In this document: positions 54,984 through 64,000 of the stretch, one piece after another
Position numbering within the stretch: the stretch's first letter is position 1
Layout: each line of letters starts with the position of its first letter
Source: Closterium sp. Naga37s-1
Lineage: Eukaryota > Streptophyta > Zygnematophyceae > Desmidiales > Closteriaceae
Length of the DNA: 64,000 nucleotides
Reading direction: 5' to 3'
NCBI GenBank assembly: GCA_947471745.1
Contig: CANJKZ010000532.1
Location: 72,001 to 136,000 of the forward strand
Notes under the pieces: model-generated
The model's database searches: none
The model's input: the letters and a program-made list of their open reading frames with translations, nothing else
What the model was told of the DNA's origin: nothing
Position numbers and translations under genes: made by a program

Positions 54984-56396
54984 ATGGCTCGTGGGCTGTC
55001 GCAGCTCCTTCTGCTACTTCTCGCCACCGCCACATGGCGTATGTCTCTTCTCCAAGTCGCTGAAGCGAAGGGCTTGAGTCGGGCGTATTACAAGGACTCG
55101 TGCCCGTACCTCGAGGCGATTGTTCGTGAGATCGTCATTGACGAGTTTCGCAAAGACCAAACCGTTCCGGCGCCGCTTCTTCGCCTTCACTTCCACGACT
55201 GCTTTGTCCAGGTACGACTTGCTGGGTTTCTTGCCCCGCTTATCTACTTCTCGCCTACATTGACACTCAAAGCGTCCTTTTCTCCTCTTATCGCCTGCGG
55301 TCTCCAGGGTTGCGATGGATCAGTGCTGCTGAACTCGACGCCGGGCAACAAGGCAGAGAAGGACGCCCCGCCCAACCTGTCGCTGAACGGCTTCAACATT
55401 ATCGACCGCATCAAGGCGGCCGTCGAGGCCAAGTGCCCCGGCGTCGTCAGCTGCGCCGACATCGCCGCTCTTGCCGCGCGCGATGGCGTCAGCCTGGTGC
55501 GTTATATTCCGCCTCTTTCCCCTGCTCCTCTGCTAGCCTGCGCGCTGCAGCCTGTCTTTTCCAGTCATTGATTGCCGCTCGCATTATGCGGCTTCCACCA
55601 TATGTAATCGAAGCATCCCCCACAACTATGCCCTTCTACGCTGTCCACAAATACGCCGTCCTTCTGTTCGCGACCATGTATCTCGTGCAGGCCGGCGGGC
55701 CGTACATTAAGACCCAGCTGGGACGTCGCGATTCGCGCACGTCGAAGGCCGCTCTGGCGGTGAAGTTTCTGCCCGGGCACCAGATGGACGTGAACGCGCT
55801 GCTGAAGAACTTCGCCGCCATCAATCTCACGCTCGTCGACCTCGTCACGCTCTCCGGCGGCCACACCATCGGCGAGTCGCACTGCGACACCGTCGCGCAC
55901 CGCATCGCGCCCAACCGCGACCCCACGATCGCACGGTCCATGCGGAAGTACCTGGAGGGCCACTGCAAGGCGCCCAGAGTCGACGGTACCATCCCCGTCG
56001 TCCTCGACATCAAGAGCGCTAAGCGGTTCGACAACCAGGTAAAGCCACTCTAGGAGCGCACCACAATTTCAGCCAATGAACATAAACTTCGCCCCACCTT
56101 TCTGGTTAACAAGCGTTTCTCACAGCCTTCATGTTAATACATATTCTTCCCTATGCTATCTCCGCCCGTCGCTGCATCCGCAGTATTTCAAGAACCTGCA
56201 GCGCAAGTTCGGGCTTCTGACGAGCGACCAGGTGCTGATGATCGACGCGCGCACCAAGGACCTGGTGAACGAGTTCGCGGCGGACAAGAAGAGCTTCTTC
56301 CGCCACTTCCGCCACTCCATGGTGCGCATGGGCTCCTTCGGCGTGCTCACCGGCCGCAATGGCGAGATCCGCCGCACCTGCAGTGTCGTCAACTGA
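54984..56396 (+). CDS. Class III secretory plant peroxidase
   Basis: Four exons: 54984-55211, 55308-55496, 55691-56038, 56184-56396 (325 residues, normal for the family). A signal peptide (MARGLSQLLLLLLATATWRM, cleavage probably near AEAKG) sends it to the secretory pathway. Distal site RLHFHDCFV (catalytic Arg and His, first Ca site with GCDGSVLL after the first intron), VSCADIAALAARD, AGGPYIKTQLGRRD, and proximal haem ligand in LVTLSGGHTIG. The conserved Cys residues are present, ending with RRTCSVVN. It oxidises phenolic donors with hydrogen peroxide in the wall or apoplast. The frame is open upstream, but the Met at 54984 gives the proper signal peptide. No defects seen. Confidence 0.94.
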
Positions 56397-56739
56397 CGTG
56401 ACGAAATGCGGGGCATTGGGGGGACCATGTGTTCGCTGTGAAAAGATGCTAGTGGCTAGTTGGATTAGGAGTTCGGGTTTTTAGAATGCGTGAGTGGGAG
56501 TTGAGGTGATTTTGATGTATCATGTAGATGGAAATAAGTTATTTGTTGGGTGCAGATTATTCGTTCAGCACAGAACTCCTCCATTTTCCAGGCATGTATT
56601 GTGCAACTGTCCCAACTGATTGCTGCCTGAGCTGCCTCAAGCACACTCACAGAAGATAAGTCCACAGACAATGTTTGTAGATATAGATATGCTCTAGTGA
56701 GTTGCATGTTAGGGGGTACAAAACTTTCTCGATACTTTG
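56397..56739. other. Peroxidase 3' flank
   Basis: No gene; presumed 3' UTR and spacer up to the gypsy-4 target duplication. Confidence 0.5.
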
Positions 56740-56997
56740 GTTGTTGTTACGGGTGCAATGGATCGAGGTAGCGAGGATTGCACTAAAGTGTCAAACGAGT
56801 ACAAAGATGTGAGCGAAGGCATGAGCGAACATTTATACGCGAAACATGCAAACGGTAACGCGGTGCGTGCGAGCTAGCTAGTGCTACGCTGGCAGCGAGG
56901 CTCGGGCTAGTCCCGAAGCGTAGGCCGACACGGCCGGGCCAGCAGTGCGAGGTTTGGCAAAACAGTGCGCGCGAGGTCAGCGAAGTCCCGTTAGCAG

Positions 56998-57834
56998 CAG
57001 GGCCCTAGATATCAGACTTTGTAGTCTGATTCGGAGTCCGTTCAGACTTTTTTTTTGTACCTAGTCTAAGAATATCTTTATGTACCTTGTCTGATTTTTC
57101 AGAGTTTTGCTTTATGAGTTGTCTGAAATTTCAGCCTAATTTTATTAGTGTAGGCTGAGCCTCATACTTGTATCGGGGGTGCCCCCTGAAACCCGTAATA
57201 CAGCGGTTGCCGCCAGCCTGGTGGCGTGTAGCACTCACCGTCAATCACGGGCGGGAAACCAAAATTTCCCGAGCGCGGCACCGCAAACTCCCGAGCAGGG
57301 TCCTCGCTAGGTTTTGAACCCCCCTGATGCGGCAGATGGGCCCATCGGGCACACGCTTGCCCTGTCACACCACTTTTGCCCTCTATCACACCGAAGAGTC
57401 AACCTGTCAGGGCAAAAATCCGCCCTGTCAAGGAAGAGATTCGCCCTGCCTAGGGTGAAGTGCGAAGGTTCGCCTTGTACAGAGCGAAGAGATTCGCCCT
57501 GTACAGAGCGAAGTGCGAAAATTCGCCCTGTCAGGGTGAAGATTCTAACTGTCAGAGCGAAGATTCGCCCTGCCTAGGCAGAGATTTGCCTTGTCAGGGT
57601 AGAGATTCGCCTTGTCAGAGTAGAGATTCGCCTTGTCAGAGCTGTAAATCTCGTTATTCTATGTTTCAGTTTAAGACAAAACAGAAATTGTGTTTAACTC
57701 TGAACGTTCAGCGTAAAAAACGTAGTGTTGTCTGAATTTTCAGACTAGAAAAAATAGGTAACTCTGACAGCCAGACTAGGAAGAGGGGTGTACTCTGAGG
57801 CGTCAGACTACCTCAAAACGAATCTAGGGGCCTG
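56998..57834. mobile_element. Non-autonomous hAT derivative inside gypsy-4 LTR
   Basis: 837 bp starting CAGGGCCCTAGATATCAGAC and ending with the complement of CAGGCCCCTAGATT, flanked by the 8-bp duplication GTTAGCAG (56990-56997, 57835-57842). The left end shares CAGGGCCCT..-ATCAGAC and the many TCAGA/TCTGA subterminal words with the hAT at 3063-7015, so it probably used that family's transposase. It encodes none itself. The gypsy-4 right LTR shows the empty site. Confidence 0.88.
57390..57645. repeat. Minisatellite in the hAT derivative
   Basis: About ten imperfect copies of GATTCGCCCTGTCAGAGCGA (unit 21-27 bp). Confidence 0.75.
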
Positions 57835-57946
57835 GTTAGCAGTAACGGGCGAACAACGGCTGTTGCTGTACGCGATGTAGTCGGGCTCCGTAAGGAATGC
57901 CGAGAAAATTCCTTACACTACCCCCCCCCTCAAGAAGCCCCCTCCG

Positions 57947-60900
57947 CTACGCGAGTGCGTGTATATCGCGGAATCCCCGGCTCCTCAGGTACACTTGTAG
58001 GGCAGGGTGGTTTTCAATGTTGGCCAGGGGCACCCAGCTATCTTCAGTTGGCGTGCGGTGCTTCCAGCGAACGAGGAATTCAATCCTCCTGATTCCCGTG
58101 GGGTGGCGAATCCGGTGGCTCGGAATTTTTTCGGGCTCGATGATCGGCTCCGATGCAGGGCGAGTCATGGAATGCGGGCGGTGACGGGGCAATTGGCTGG
58201 TGGTTGGGATGTATGGGCGAAGTAGGCTGACGTGGAACGATGGGCTGATGTACTAGTCGGTCGGTAACAGTAGGTGCGCGGTTACTGGCGTGATCATGTT
58301 GCTGATTTGGAATGGGCCACAGTAGCGCGGTCGAAGTTTTGGTACGTCGGGCAGTCGTAGATTTTGCGTGTCGAGCAGTACGTAATCCCCTGACTGGTAC
58401 GTGACTAGGCGGCGGTGGCGGTCAGCGTTGCGCTTAGCGATGACGTTTGCCTTTTTAATTGCTTCGGCGGCTCTGGTGCGGTCAGCTTGCAGAATTTCGG
58501 CGAATTGCTGTGCACGTGGTGTTGGGTTGTCCGGACTCGGCGTCATGGGCACTGTTGGGTTTTGCCTGTAGTTCAGGTAGAAGGGGGACTACTGCGTCGT
58601 CGCTGACGTGGCATTGTTGTACGCAAACTCGATCAGCGGCAGTTGCTGCTCCCAAGTCGTGGGGTCGTCGCATGTGGCACGAATCAACTGCTCCATCGTC
58701 TGATTCGTCCGCTCCGTTCGACCGTCGGTCTCGGGGTGGTACGACGAACTGAACTGTAGCCTGGTCCCGAACTGCTCCCAGAGGTTCTTCCAGAAGTTGC
58801 TGGTGAACTTCGTGTCCCTGTCGCTGATAATCGCTGCTGGTATCCCGTGCAGGCGAACAACGGTTGCGATGAACAGGCGAGCGGTCTCCTCGGCTGAGAT
58901 CGACTTTTTGCACGCAGCGAAGTGTGCCATCTTCGTCAACCTGTCAACGACGACCATCACCGCGTCGTTACCCCCAGGGTTCGAAGGTAACCCTGTGACG
59001 AAGTCCATGGTAACCTGCTGCCAGGCGCGCTCGGGCGGTGGTATCGGCTGCAATTGACCCGCCTTCCGCTTCCTCGAGCTCTTCATCACCTGACACGTGG
59101 GACACGAGCCCACGTGCTGCTGCACGTCGGTCAACAGCTCCGGCCAGTAGTAATACCGCTGCAGTTGCTGTCGCGTTTTTTCTACCCCAAAATGTCCCGA
59201 GGTAATTCCGTCGTGTGCCTCCTGCAGTAGCAGCTCCCTCAGTAGTGAGTACGCGGGTACCCAGATGCGGTTGGTGCCTGTTTTTACTTAATAAACTCCT
59301 TTAGCTTCTGCCAGTTGCTGTGAATTTCCGGTCGTGAAAAATGGGTCGGTGCGGTATCCGTGGGTAAATAGGCCTGTTAAAAGCGGGTTGGCTTAGGCGA
59401 GTAGGATGGCATGGAGTTGGGCGGTAGGGCGGGTGAGTGCGTCGGCGATGTTGGAGGCGCCTTTTTTGTACGTAACCGTGTAGTGGAAGTTGGACTCGAG
59501 GTAGTCCAACCAGCGAATCTGTCGCAGATTGAGATTTGGTTGGGCACGCAGGTACTGTAGTGATCGGTGGTCTGTCCGTACTGTCACGTCGGCGCCAGTC
59601 AGGTAACACCGCCAAACCTTGAATGCGTGCACGATCGCCGTCATTTCGCGGTCGTGTATCGGGTAGTTGCGTTCGGGCGGGTGCAGCTTGCGGGACTCGT
59701 ACGCGATTGGCTGGAGGCCGTTCCCGAAGTCCTGCAGCAGTACTGCTCCCACAGCGATGTCACTTGCGTCGGTGACGAGCTCGAACGGACGGTGCGGATC
59801 GGCAATGTGAAGCACGGGCGGTGAGCACAAAATGTTTTTGAGGGCCGAGAAGGCAGCTTGCTCTTTCTCCCCCCATGTGTACTCAACCCCCTTCCTCAGC
59901 AGGTCGGTCAGCGGGGCAGTCAGCTTCGCCATGTCGGGGACGAACCGGCGCACGTAGTTGACGAACCCCAAAAAGCTCTGCAACTCGATCAAGTTGGTCG
60001 GCGCGTGCCAGGCTTGAATCGTCGCGATTTTCTTCGGGTCTATTTCCACTCCTGCAGCTGAAATAACGTGTCCCAAAAACTCCAGTCGGTCCTGTAAAAA
60101 CTCACACTTAGACGCTTTGGTCAGTAGGCGGTTCTCACTCAGTATCTTGAAAACTGCTTCGATGTCCTGTACGTGCTGTGCTCTGTCGAGGCTGTAAATC
60201 AGTATGTCGTCCAGGTATACGATGACACACTTATCTAAAAGCGGGCGGAAAGCTTCGTTCATGGTCATTTGAAAAGTGGCGGGGGCGTTGGTCAGTCCGA
60301 AGGGCATGACGGTGTATTCGAAGGATCCGTAGCGTGTGCAAAATGCGGTCTTAGGGCAGTCGGGCGGATTGACGCGAATCTGGTGGTAACCCCCTCGGAG
60401 GTCGATTTTCGAGAAAACCCGGGCTGTGCGCAGTTGGTCGATCAGTTCATCGGCTCGCGGGATGGGGTAACGAGATTTGATGGTAACCCTGTTCAGTGCT
60501 CTGTAATCTATGCACATGCGAAATCCCCCGTCTTTTTTCGGTGTGAACAGTATCGGTGTTGCGAAGGGCGACGAACTAGGGCGAATGAATTCCTTCTCGA
60601 GCAGGTAATCCAGTTGCTTCCTCAGTTCGTCCAGTTCGGGTTGGGTCAGTCGAAATTGTCGCTGTACTGTCGGCTGTGCCCCCGGTTCTAGTTCTATTCT
60701 GTGGCCGTGCGGTCGCTGAGGTGGCAGTCCCGTCGGTAGGTCGTCCGGGAAGATATCACTGTACTGCTTCAACAGTGCTGCCAGATCACTTGGTACGTCG
60801 GCCAACAGTTTCTGTAAATCCCCTCCTTTGTCTGCTGCCTCGGATTCCCGAATGTCGACCGCGTACACGACAGCTCCTGCTGCTACGACGCGTTTCATCG

Positions 60901-61375
60901 TGATCACGTTGACACGCACCGACGAAGACTCAGGCGAGCCCCAGCGAGGTAGGGCGATGTTGTTACCGTTCACTCGCACGGTGCAGTCACCCGTCGTCCA
61001 GTCGATTCGCGGATTGTGTCGTCGCAACCAATCATGCCCGAGTGAAATATCCTTTCCGTCGAGGGTCGTTGTGAGCATTTCCTGGCTAAACGTGAAGTTA
61101 CCCCCGCATCGAATCCGAACCCGGTCTACGCGTTCCCGTATCGCCAGCGGCGTGCCGTCTACCAGTCTTGCGTCGATCTCAGGTAAATATCTGTCCAGTG
61201 GCAGTCGCAGTTTTCGTGCTGTGGCAGTGTTGATAAGGCTATGGCTGGCTCCCCCGTCTACGAAGAATTTTACTAAGTCCGTCCCAATTTTCCCACTAAG
61301 CAGTATGGGGCTGTCTACCGTAGTACCCTCCTTATTCGGCCGGGAGTGGTCGATTGCGTGAACCGGCACAATCAC
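57947..61375 (-). pseudogene. gypsy-4 pol with four nonsense codons
   Basis: From GTG/ATG near 61375: protease (FVDGGASHSL), RT (IDLRGGYHQI; VYLDDILIYS), RNase H (VTDASDIAVG), stop TAA 59395-59393, stop TAA 59290-59288, integrase (CPTCQ; MDFVTGLPS; SDRDTKFTS; ETDGRTERTNQ), stop TAG 58591-58589, stop TAG 58255-58253, then the chromodomain-like end (EFLVRWKHRTPTEDSW) to the terminal stop at 57947. All four stops sit in one uninterrupted frame of about 1,140 codons, so decay so far is by point mutation alone. Confidence 0.87.
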
Positions 61376-61434
61376 TCGGTGAGGGTCGGTTGGGTCGGGC
61401 GAGCGGCGTGACCTGTCAGTAGAGGGCCCGTCTG

Positions 61435-62604
61435 CTACTGACTCCCAGCGTTTCCCTGCTGCTTGGTCTGTTTCTGCTGCTCAGCTTCCCCCTTTCCCTT
61501 AGCGTTTTCCGGGCATTCGCTCTTGCGATGTCCCGGCCGATTGCACGCAAAGCAGCGCCCTTTGAATGGTGCGGCAGCAGCATTTGCGGCGACGGCACGT
61601 ATCATAGCGCTCTCGTTCGTCCCACGAGACCGATGTCCCCAATGGCTGTTTCCGTAGGACCCCGGTCTCGGTCGGCGGAAGAAGTCAAGTTTCTCCGCCA
61701 TAGCGAGAATTTCTTGAAAGTCGGTGACGCCGCGAAGCTGGATTTCCTGAGCGATGTCCTGCTTCAGACCGCCGATGTAGCGGTCGATACGCTCGCTCTC
61801 GTGCATGTATCCCACCTGCTCGCATAGCGCCAGAAATCCGCTCGTGTAGTCTTGGATGGAACCGAGTTGGCGCCAAGTGCGGAGCTTCTGTCGCGCCGCG
61901 ATCGAAGCCGCGATTGGCTCAAAACGAGCGCACAGACCTGCACACCACGCGTCCCACGCGCGATACTGGGGCACCTCCACGAAATACGACAGCGCCCAGG
62001 GTCCGGTTTGTCCTTCCCGTGTCGGTAGAGTCGCATAGTCCATCGGCTTCGTGACGATGACACGCCACCAATCCATGGCGGGTCCTCGCAGCAGCGACAC
62101 GGCGTAGCGGATTTTCGCCGTATCCTCCGAGACGTAGTTGGCGTCGAAAAATACGTTCATCGTGAACAACCACGCTTGAACGGTAGGACCACCCCTTTGA
62201 CTGGGATCGAAGCATGGCGGGCGCTGCGGCTTCAGCGGCATCGGTGACGGCAGTGCCGAACCGTCGGTTGGTGCCGAAATTGTGACGCGTGGCTGGCTTC
62301 GGGCCGCATTCGTTGCTTCGGGGTGTGTCATGCCGTGGTCGTCGTCTCCGTCGGGGCGGACGACGCCATCACTGGCCGCGCTCGCAGGTTGCCCCACGCT
62401 TCCGTGTTGTGATGCCTGTGGTGCGGGCTGTTCCGGAGTGCCAGGTGCTTGAGATTGTGCTTGTTGTGCTCGTGTGAGGTCATTTTGCAGGGATGAGCAT
62501 TCTGCCGTCAGCGTCGCGATTTCCTCGGCGCTCTCGCGGATTTGCCGCAGCAGATCGTTCAAATGCTCCTGCGTGAGCGTCGTGATATCAATGTGTTCGG
62601 CCAT
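61435..62604 (-). CDS. gypsy-4 Gag (intact)
   Basis: 389 residues, MAEHIDITTLTQEHLNDLL, coiled coil, Pro/Gln linker, capsid (AWLFTMNVFFDANYVSE, LLRGPAMDWWR, RIDRYIGGLKQDI) and zinc knuckle CFACNRPGHRKSEC. No stop or frameshift, so it could still supply particles in trans. The pol frame differs from gag and begins just downstream. Confidence 0.88.
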   Translation of the reverse strand: MAEHIDITTLTQEHLNDLLRQIRESAEEIATLTAECSSLQNDLTRAQQAQSQAPGTPEQPAPQASQHGSVGQPASAASDGVVRPDGDDDHGMTHPEATNAARSQPRVTISAPTDGSALPSPMPLKPQRPPCFDPSQRGGPTVQAWLFTMNVFFDANYVSEDTAKIRYAVSLLRGPAMDWWRVIVTKPMDYATLPTREGQTGPWALSYFVEVPQYRAWDAWCAGLCARFEPIAASIAARQKLRTWRQLGSIQDYTSGFLALCEQVGYMHESERIDRYIGGLKQDIAQEIQLRGVTDFQEILAMAEKLDFFRRPRPGSYGNSHWGHRSRGTNESAMIRAVAANAAAAPFKGRCFACNRPGHRKSECPENAKGKGEAEQQKQTKQQGNAGSQ

Positions 62605-62787
62605 TTCGAAGGGTGTCGGCTCGTCTTAGTCTAGGCGCAGTCGTGGCTGCACGCGTTTACGAGAGAACGCGAGGACAGCGGCTCCTAGGTGCTAAGGTGC
62701 GTGAGTCCCTTCGAGTTAAAAATCAAAAGTTGATTTCCTAGGGTGCGGAGATGCGCGGTCCGAAAGAAAGGGGCTCTGAATACCAAG

Positions 62788-63115
62788 TGTTACGGGTGCA
62801 ATGGATCGAGGTAGAGAGGATTGCACTAAAGTGTCAAACGAGTACAAAGATGTGAGCGAAGGCATGAGCGAACATTTATACGCGAAACATGCAAACGGTA
62901 ACGCGGTGCGTGCGAGCTAGCTAGTGCTATGCTGGCAGCGAGGCTCAGGCTAGTCCCGAAGCGTAGGCCGACACGGCTGGGCCAGCAGTGCGAGGTTTGG
63001 CAAAACAGTGCGTGCGAGGTCGGCGAAGTCCCGTTAGCAGTAACGGGCGAACAACGGCTGTTGCTGTACGCGATGTAGTCGGGCTCCGTAAGGAATGCCG
63101 AGAAAATTCCTTACA
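62788..63115 (-). repeat. gypsy-4 5' LTR
   Basis: 328 bp, the uninterrupted copy. It shows the sequence CCCGTTAGCAGTAACGGG at the place where the left LTR took the hAT derivative. Confidence 0.93.
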
Positions 63116-63120
63116 GTTGT

Positions 63121-64000
63121 ACACCCCTCCTTTCACCTAGTATCAGGAGTAGGTGGGTTCCTCGCTTAGCCCCGAATCGCCCCGCCCCTTAGCACGTCGT
63201 GCCCTCTCCCCTTAGCAGGCCGCGCTCTGTCCGTTCGCAGGCCCCGCCCCTAGCCTGCCCCGTACTCGTCACGCTCCTTACCCGTCCGCGCCCCACCCTG
63301 CCCCTTACCCTCGCGCGCAACCCGCTCGCTCCACTAGCTTGCACAATCGCACGCGCGCGCAGCCACGCATTCGCAGCAGCGCACGCGCACGCAGGTGCAC
63401 GTGCGCGAGCAGTACGAATAGCAGCCGCGCGCTGCAGCTGCCATCCGCATGCATGCTCGCCACGCGCGCACAGCAGCGTCAACACGCGCAGCAACAGCCG
63501 CAAGCATGCATGCCACTGCACGCGTTCGAGCAGCAACCTCCCGCGCACGCAGCAGCCACTGCACGCACGGCTTCAGCGACAGCTGCACACTCCTCTGCAG
63601 CCTTTCGCACGCACGCCCTGCAGCATCCGCAGCCACGCGCGTGCAGCGGCAGCAGCAAGCGCATTACCTGCCTCCGCATCTGCAGCGAGCGCAGCAGCTG
63701 CAGCCCGTGCTACAAAATCCGCTCAAGACCTCTCCTACCCACCCCTCACCGCTCCTAACCACTCCTATCCGCCCCTATCAGTTCCTCACCACTCCTATCC
63801 GCCTCTACCCGCTCCTCACCGTTCCTCACCGCTCCTAACCACTCCTACCCGCCTCTAATTGCTCCTCACCGCTCCTAACCGCTCTCGACCGCACTCCACC
63901 GCATTGAACCGTACCTGACCGTTCCCCACTGCACTCGAACGCACCCACCCGCACCTTTCTGCACGTGCAGCACCTTCCTCCCGCCTACTAGCACTTTCCA
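63121..64000. other. Gene-free GC-rich end region with GCA repeats
   Basis: 63330-63720 is rich in GCA/CGCA words (Ala/Gln/His/Arg open frames without family resemblance). No gene is supported. Confidence 0.55.
63730..63960. repeat. Minisatellite, period about 10-11 bp
   Basis: About twenty imperfect copies of CACTCCTAACCG / CGCTCCTCACC in tandem, degrading to CGTACCTGACCG and CGCACTCGAACG at the right end. Confidence 0.8.

Larger units (their letters stand above)
56745..63115 (-). mobile_element. Ty3/gypsy retrotransposon 'gypsy-4', with nested hAT derivative
   Basis: The left LTR (56745-57917, split by an 837-bp insert) and right LTR (62788-63115) are each 328 bp after removal of the insert, with about six differences. 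Target duplication GTTGT on both sides (56740-56744, 63116-63120). Same family as gypsy-2: LTR ends, gag and pol align closely. Element order on the minus strand: LTR, primer site with an extra T (TGGTATTCAGAGCC), gag, pol, purine tract (57918-57930), LTR. Gag is intact; pol has four in-frame stops. Confidence 0.93.

Noticed and set aside
63199..63858. Ala/His/Pro-rich ORFs at the right end
   Set aside because: They coincide with GCA repeats and the 10-11-bp minisatellite.
1..64000. tRNA, rRNA, CRISPR arrays or bacterial operons
   Set aside because: None seen. Repeats here are LTRs, TIRs, microsatellites and minisatellites; genes are intron-bearing nuclear genes.

Overview
The window is nuclear DNA of a green plant or streptophyte alga. 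Evidence: a class III peroxidase with a plant exon pattern, a thylakoid STN8-type kinase, a plant group-I bZIP, a plant-type O-fucosyltransferase, spliceosomal GT-AG and GC-AG introns of roughly 70-400 bp, and Ty3/gypsy, Ty1/copia, hAT, Mutator-like and tyrosine-recombinase retroelements. Moderate to high GC, abundant CAG/GCA repeats and the YR retroelement suggest a charophyte or bryophyte-grade genome, but the species cannot be fixed from sequence alone.

Layout. 1-678: relic of an XPG/Rad2-type nuclease gene, cut by the window edge and frameshifted. 679-2522: pyrimidine-rich DNA without a gene. 2528-11933: a minus-strand Ty3/gypsy element (gypsy-1; target duplication CGTGT) with a complete 4-kb hAT transposon (3063-7015; duplication GTCGAGCG) inside the end of its pol. 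11973-19617: a plus-strand tyrosine-recombinase (PAT/Ngaro/Kangaroo-like) retrotransposon with split direct repeats A1...B1-A2...B2, itself hit by a small non-autonomous LTR element (14335-15943) and a TA-flanked MITE (17847-18334).

20365-35186 is a gene island: a minus-strand bZIP gene; a 926-bp palindromic Mutator-like foldback element (23423-24348); an orphan exon of an NmrA-like protein; a damaged minus-strand O-fucosyltransferase gene; and a plus-strand STN8-like chloroplast kinase with five exons.

35399-45582: a plus-strand gypsy element (gypsy-2) with a minus-strand copia element (39663-44311; duplication CGCCT) inside its integrase. 45642-46583: 5' end of a third, diverged gypsy (gypsy-3), cut off by a possible solo LTR. 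47925-53256: a large DYRK-like kinase gene with polyQ/polyA tracts. 54984-56396: a complete class III peroxidase. 56745-63115: a minus-strand gypsy (gypsy-4), a close relative of gypsy-2 in opposite orientation, with a non-autonomous hAT relative in one LTR. 63121-64000: GCA-rich DNA and a minisatellite.

The host genes show no operon-like cooperation; STN8 (thylakoid phosphorylation), peroxidase (cell wall/apoplast), bZIP and DYRK (regulation) are separate units. The transposons form a readable nesting history, because at least seven insertions can be removed to restore an uninterrupted target sequence. The most unusual items are the split-direct-repeat YR retrotransposon and a palindrome at the LTR tip that is kept, with compensating base changes, across three gypsy families.
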